From JTS-RE37 sp041743975 (GTDB taxonomy: Bacteria > Bacteroidota > Bacteroidia > Flavobacteriales > Flavobacteriaceae), in contig JBGTLT010000074.1 of the NCBI GenBank assembly GCA_041743975.1, positions 47,294 to 111,293 of the forward strand: DNA of 64,000 nucleotides, written 5' to 3'. This document shows positions 63,643-64,000 of the stretch, piece after piece. Under the pieces are notes generated by a model, which was not told the origin of the DNA, did no database searches, and saw nothing but the letters and a program-made list of their open reading frames with translations. Position numbers and translations under genes: made by a program. The first letter of the stretch is position 1; each line of letters starts with the position of its first letter.

Positions 63643-64000
63643 AGAATGCGGAATTATTGAATTAGTCGGAGCTAAAAATAACGGTTGTTGAGGGATATCA
63701 AAGGATATCGCAGTTTTTTAACATTTGTGAAAGTTTAAAGGGCTTCGCTTTCGATCAGCCTGAGAACGGGCTGTTGCATTGATCGCCCGCCTGTACCGGA
63801 ACGGGCCAGGAATGGCTTCAGCCGGGCGGGCCCGTCCGTATCCTATGGATTCAGCCGGGCGGGCATGCAAGTCGGATCTCATAACAATAATAAGATTGAC
63901 TTTATGCACCGCTTTCCTTGAAGGGATGCGGCTACTGGGAATGATTCTCGAATGATTCTCCATTCGGATTGATTTTAAATCAAAAGAATTCCTCGGGGCT
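63643..64000. other. 358-bp region at the window edge with a short GC-rich direct repeat
   Basis: No gene is convincing. The 15-base string TTCAGCCGGGCGGGC occurs at 63817-63831 and 63850-63864 (33 bases apart), with a partial inverted match near 63784. Local G+C is clearly higher than in neighbouring gaps. It may be a small intergenic repeat element or part of something that continues beyond the window. Confidence 0.4.

Noticed and set aside
63718..63963. 81-codon minus-strand open frame at the window end
   Set aside because: Composition follows the GC-rich repeat; no start context or family resemblance.

Overview
The window looks like a chromosomal segment of a member of the Bacteroidota, most likely a marine-type Flavobacteriaceae. 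The reasons are the gene set (Bacteroidota-type SecA without a C-terminal zinc finger, DUF2795, CCC-motif membrane proteins, DUF4105, OstA-like protein, short-chain fatty acid transporter), gene orders usual in that family (spoT-fur-purA; kdsD-tatC-CMD-lptB), promoters of the TTG-N(19-22)-TAnnTTTG type, and lipoprotein and secretion signals. No tRNA, rRNA, CRISPR array, prophage or insertion sequence was seen. Most of the window is core genome.

Layout. 0-8.6 kb: a cytoplasmic-type M23 domain protein, an unusual lipoprotein joining an intradiol-dioxygenase-like domain to a CxxC redox-like domain, a membrane LytTR regulator, and two paralogous small secreted proteins flanking a tesA/ybbA/ybbP-like block. 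Between them lies a decayed amidohydrolase. 8.6-18.2 kb: a secreted amidohydrolase, an M14 carboxypeptidase, an orphan histidine kinase and secA. 18.3-23.2 kb: DUF2795, a cobalamin adenosyltransferase, a 49-residue membrane protein, a shortened methyltransferase-like protein, an ABC-F protein and DUF4105. 23.3-28.6 kb: pssA, a fatty acid transporter, lptB, a pseudogene of a carboxymuconolactone-decarboxylase-like (CMD) protein, tatC and kdsD. 28.8-38.3 kb: recQ, a CCC-motif/DUF2752 membrane cluster, an Smr protein, a cysteine desulfurase, a secreted M23 peptidase, and a coiled-coil protein with zapA. 38.3-41.6 kb: a strong 6S RNA candidate, RNase Y and an RhlE-type helicase. 41.7-51.5 kb: a seven-gene minus-strand run (OstA-like, class-III aminotransferase, TPR, two DUF368, aroE, DUF349). 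51.6-63.6 kb: a Tat-exported beta-propeller, purA-fur-spoT, an M48 protease, a SpoU methyltransferase and two secreted amidohydrolase-fold proteins that have partly lost their metal ligands.

How genes work together. Envelope biogenesis dominates: kdsD (Kdo precursor), lptB and the OstA-like protein (LPS transport), two DUF368 proteins (undecaprenyl-phosphate recycling in characterised relatives), pssA (phospholipid), DUF4105 (lipoprotein acylation family) and M23 peptidases. Secretion is covered by secA and tatC, and one apparent Tat substrate is in the window. RNA and stress control is represented by the 6S RNA candidate, RNase Y, RhlE, ABC-F, SpoT and a Fur-family regulator.

The most notable observations are the 6S RNA read from its pairing pattern beside zapA, two relics at different stages of decay (CMD with several frameshifts; amidohydrolase with an in-frame TGA and internal deletion), the dioxygenase/CxxC fusion, and the LytTR regulator next to a 21-bp-period direct repeat whose core recurs at the same distance upstream of both small secreted-protein genes.
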